From Anaerospora hongkongensis (GTDB lineage Bacteria; Bacillota; Negativicutes; Sporomusales; DSM-15969), in NCBI RefSeq assembly GCF_004339805.1, contig NZ_SLUI01000001.1, positions 248,001-312,000 on the forward strand: a stretch of DNA of 64,000 bases. Direction: 5' to 3'. The notes under the pieces are model-generated. The model saw only the letters and a list, made by a program, of their open reading frames with translations, did no database searches and was not told the DNA's origin. Made by a program: the position numbers and the translations under genes. Below, piece by piece: positions 63,319 through 64,000 of the stretch (positions are counted from its first letter, which is position 1; every line of letters starts with the position of its first letter).

Positions 63319-63330
63319 AACAGACCTCCT

Positions 63331-64000
63331 CTAACTAAAGCTTGTAACAAGTGACCGAATAAGCAAATGCCAGCCATCCACTAAAATAAACAACAATATT
63401 TTGAAAGGCAGGGAAATCATAACTGGCGGTACCATCATCATCCCCATGGACATCAATGTGCTTGCAACAACCATGTCAATAACGATGAAGGGAATGTAGA
63501 TAAGAAACCCGATCTGAAAAGCTGTTTTTAGTTCACTAATCATAAATGCGGGAATAATCGTTGTTGTAGGAATATCCTCGGGAGTATTCGGTCTTGCCAT
63601 TTCGGAAAGATTAACAAACAATGCCAGATCATTTTCACGGGTTTGCTTCAGCATAAACTCTCGCATAGGTTTCATCGCTTCCGTCATGGCGGCATCCTGT
63701 GTAATCGTATTGGCCAGATAAGGCTGGAGTGCTTTTGTATTCACCACATCCCAATAAGGAGACATGGTATAGAAGGTTAAAAACAACGCCAGGCCAACCA
63801 GGACCTGATTAGGAGGCATTTGCTGCGTCCCGAGGGCACTGCGCAAAAAAGACAAAACAACAATAATTCTGGTAAATGAAGTCATCATTATTAAAATTGA
63901 AGGTGCCAATGATAAAACGGTCAACGTAAGTAATATCTGCAAGCTTAGCGCAACGTCTTGCGGATTATTTGCGGCTTCAACACCAATGTTCAGGTTAGGT
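63331..64000 (-). CDS. fliP: Flagellar export protein FliP, 5' end beyond the window
   Basis: The frame is open to the right edge of the window (223 codons plus a stop), so the start of the gene lies outside. The visible part covers the mature protein: NPQDVALSLQILLTLTVLSL, LIMMTSFTRIIVVLSFLRSA, GTQQMPPNQVLVGLALFLTF, and FQIGFLIYIPFIVIDMVVAS (the FliP signatures). FliP is a pentamer in the export gate and normally carries a cleaved signal peptide, which would be in the missing part. Confidence 0.96.
   Translation of the reverse strand, partial: PNLNIGVEAANNPQDVALSLQILLTLTVLSLAPSILIMMTSFTRIIVVLSFLRSALGTQQMPPNQVLVGLALFLTFYTMSPYWDVVNTKALQPYLANTITQDAAMTEAMKPMREFMLKQTRENDLALFVNLSEMARPNTPEDIPTTTIIPAFMISELKTAFQIGFLIYIPFIVIDMVVASTLMSMGMMMVPPVMISLPFKILLFILVDGWHLLIRSLVTSFS

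Overview
The window is a stretch of conserved core chromosome from an endospore-forming, flagellated bacterium of the phylum Bacillota (Firmicutes). Evidence for this is the spoVA and spoIIA-sigF sporulation loci, PolC next to proS and rseP, and gene order that follows Bacillus subtilis. A dicluster ferredoxin, a butyrate kinase and a short EF-Ts point to an anaerobe. I favour the Negativicutes (Sporomusaceae) over other Clostridia-like lineages, but this is an inference. All but one supported gene lie on the minus strand. I see no rRNA, tRNA, insertion sequence, prophage or CRISPR array, and no gene-free stretch longer than 300 bases.

Region by region, following transcription from right to left: 64000-50500 holds the export part of the flagellar operon (fliP, fliQ, fliR, flhB, flhA, flhF, flhG), a PilZ protein, the chemotaxis genes cheB, cheA, cheW, cheC, cheD, and the motility sigma factor sigD. 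50410-47900 carries fapA, a Q/K-rich protein and a SwrB-like protein. 47870-44500 is rpsB, tsf, pyrH, frr, an unknown 75-residue protein and a ferredoxin. 44490-34000 is uppS, cdsA, dxr, rseP, ispG, proS, polC, combining isoprenoid and lipid precursor supply with replication. 33870-25800 is the classical rimP-nusA-ylxR-ylxQ-infB-rbfA-nrnA-truB-ribF operon, followed by rpsO and pnp.

23050-14200 is a cell-envelope and sporulation region: a YlxY-like deacetylase, a GH18 hydrolase, an amidase, an M16 peptidase, dUTPase, a YmxH protein, a YflT-like protein, butyrate kinase with a P-loop ATPase, NUDIX hydrolase and an EndoQ-type nuclease. 12960-5000 holds spoIIM, xerD, deoB, a pyrimidine nucleoside phosphorylase, dacF and spoIIAA-spoIIAB-sigF. 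The promoters here fit the expected sporulation cascade: a sigma-H-like site before spoIIAA and a sigma-F-like site before dacF. 4904-1 is the spoVA operon for dipicolinic acid transport, carrying two extra genes of unknown role.

I did not find a wholly new multi-gene system. The most interesting points are: a PolC replicase lacking its usual inserted proofreading exonuclease but keeping a complete PHP metal site; two genes (dut and the PilZ gene) that seem to have no AUG, GUG or UUG start at the right place; a 66-bp tandem repeat inside infB; and two unusual proteins inserted in the spoVA operon.
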